Below the pieces are notes generated by a model, which was given only the letters and a program-made list of their open reading frames with translations, was not told the origin of the DNA and made no database searches. A stretch of DNA of 64,000 bases. It comes from an uncultured Flavobacteriaceae bacterium. GTDB lineage: Bacteria; Bacteroidota; Bacteroidia; Flavobacteriales; Flavobacteriaceae. The position numbers and the translations under genes were made by a program. Positions 63,591 through 64,000 of the stretch are shown piece after piece (the stretch's first letter is position 1; the number at the start of each line of letters is the position of its first letter). The stretch covers positions 186,001 to 250,000 of the forward strand of contig CANLWB010000001.1 in the NCBI GenBank assembly GCA_947494695.1, read 5' to 3'.

Positions 63591-64000
63591 AGTTTAAATT
63601 TAATGAGGGTTAATATGTTGTCGCATGTGCTAGAGGGGCATAGTGGAATCTGGTATCTCGGCCTCTTATGAGTTCGTCATTTAGAGTCTCGTGTAAAGCG
63701 CTTTATAACACAAGGAGCTAACCCGTAATAGCCATTAATACGAAAAACAAAAAGGGTCTGCAACGATAAGAAACCTGCACTGGGGATCGTGAGCTGGTTT
63801 ACTTATCGTCTCCTTGCAAAAATGACCTGTTTTCTATTTGGAGACTCTTAGCGATAGCTTCAAATATTTTATACGAAGAATCGCAAACATATATAATTAT
63901 AACAAATGTAGTAAAATATTTCACTTGCGCACGATCGAACGCGTTCTTTTTAAAGAAACCTTATTTATTTGTTAAGATGGCCCAAATAAACTACATAATT
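63591..64000. other. 410-bp end region with hairpin but no gene
   Basis: No frame longer than about 60 codons is credible. It contains the strong hairpin at 63763-63809 and a weaker inverted repeat TTTATTTG / CAAATAAA at 63964-63971 and 63983-63990 near the window edge. The next gene must lie beyond the window. Confidence 0.5.
63763..63809. ncRNA. Strong RNA hairpin candidate
   Basis: ACGATAAG (63763-63770) pairs with CTTATCGT (63802-63809), then AAACC (63771-63775) with GGTTT (63796-63800), leaving one bulged A at 63801; CAC (63778-63780) with GTG (63789-63791) extends the stem around a TGGGGATC loop. So about 16 base pairs form a nearly continuous stem. There is no T-run, so it is not an ordinary terminator. 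It may be part of a small RNA, a leader or a repeat; nothing proves it is transcribed. Confidence 0.35.

Overview
The window reads as chromosomal DNA of a marine-type Flavobacteriaceae (Bacteroidota) bacterium; I cannot name the genus. The evidence is low GC, many TonB-dependent receptors with an N-terminal carboxypeptidase-regulatory-like domain, lipoproteins with acidic residues after the lipid cysteine, a large secreted protein with a type IX (Por) C-terminal sorting region, Bacteroidota -7 boxes (TAnnTTTG) just upstream of genes, and family-typical gene neighbourhoods (atpD-atpC apart from other atp genes, DUF4270/glycogen-synthase-like/panC-panD, ileS-dksA-lspA). No rRNA, tRNA, CRISPR array, prophage or intact insertion sequence was seen.

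Layout. 1-0.9 kb: 3' part of an ATP-grasp gene cut by the window edge. 1-6.3 kb: biotin synthesis genes (bioF, a DUF2007 protein, bioD, bioA) and a ketosynthase-like gene, with a Coa1-like gene between on the other strand. 6.4-8.8 kb: DUF2975 membrane protein plus XRE regulator, a small secreted protein, an orphan UmuD and a GNAT acetyltransferase. 9-11 kb: F1 ATP synthase epsilon and beta. 11-15.6 kb: TonB receptor plus GDSL lipoprotein. 15.8-20.3 kb: glmS, a DUF4270 lipoprotein and a half-length glycogen-synthase-like protein. 20.5-25.3 kb: panC, panD, a UPF0104 membrane protein, a hydrolase-fold protein lacking its serine, and radA. 25.7-29 kb: a 1104-residue LamG/T9SS surface protein. 29.2-34.7 kb: TonB receptor and DUF5689 lipoprotein, divergent from a secreted endonuclease/exonuclease/phosphatase-fold enzyme. 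34.9-40.9 kb: small membrane protein and two tandem paralogous TonB receptors. 41-48.8 kb: pgi, an M23 peptidase, and aromatic amino acid catabolism (tryptophan 2,3-dioxygenase, HPPD, homogentisate dioxygenase). 49-53 kb: patatin/beta-barrel protein and uvrC. 53.2-57.8 kb: rimK plus an AstE/AspA-like hydrolase, a PAS histidine kinase plus single-domain response regulator, and 5-formyl-THF cyclo-ligase. 58-62.6 kb: ileS-dksA-lspA. 62.6-64 kb: almost gene-free, with one hypothetical ORF and a strong RNA hairpin candidate.

Most genes are housekeeping or standard envelope genes. The most unusual signals are non-coding: a family of short GC-rich palindromic repeats scattered between genes, one apparently inserted in frame within the IleRS editing domain, and one inside a 155-bp MITE-like unit with perfect 17-bp terminal inverted repeats between dksA and lspA. 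The best candidates for poorly described systems are the receptor/DUF5689/nuclease cluster, the orphan UmuD-GNAT pair under a palindromic promoter, and the RimK/AstE-like pair.
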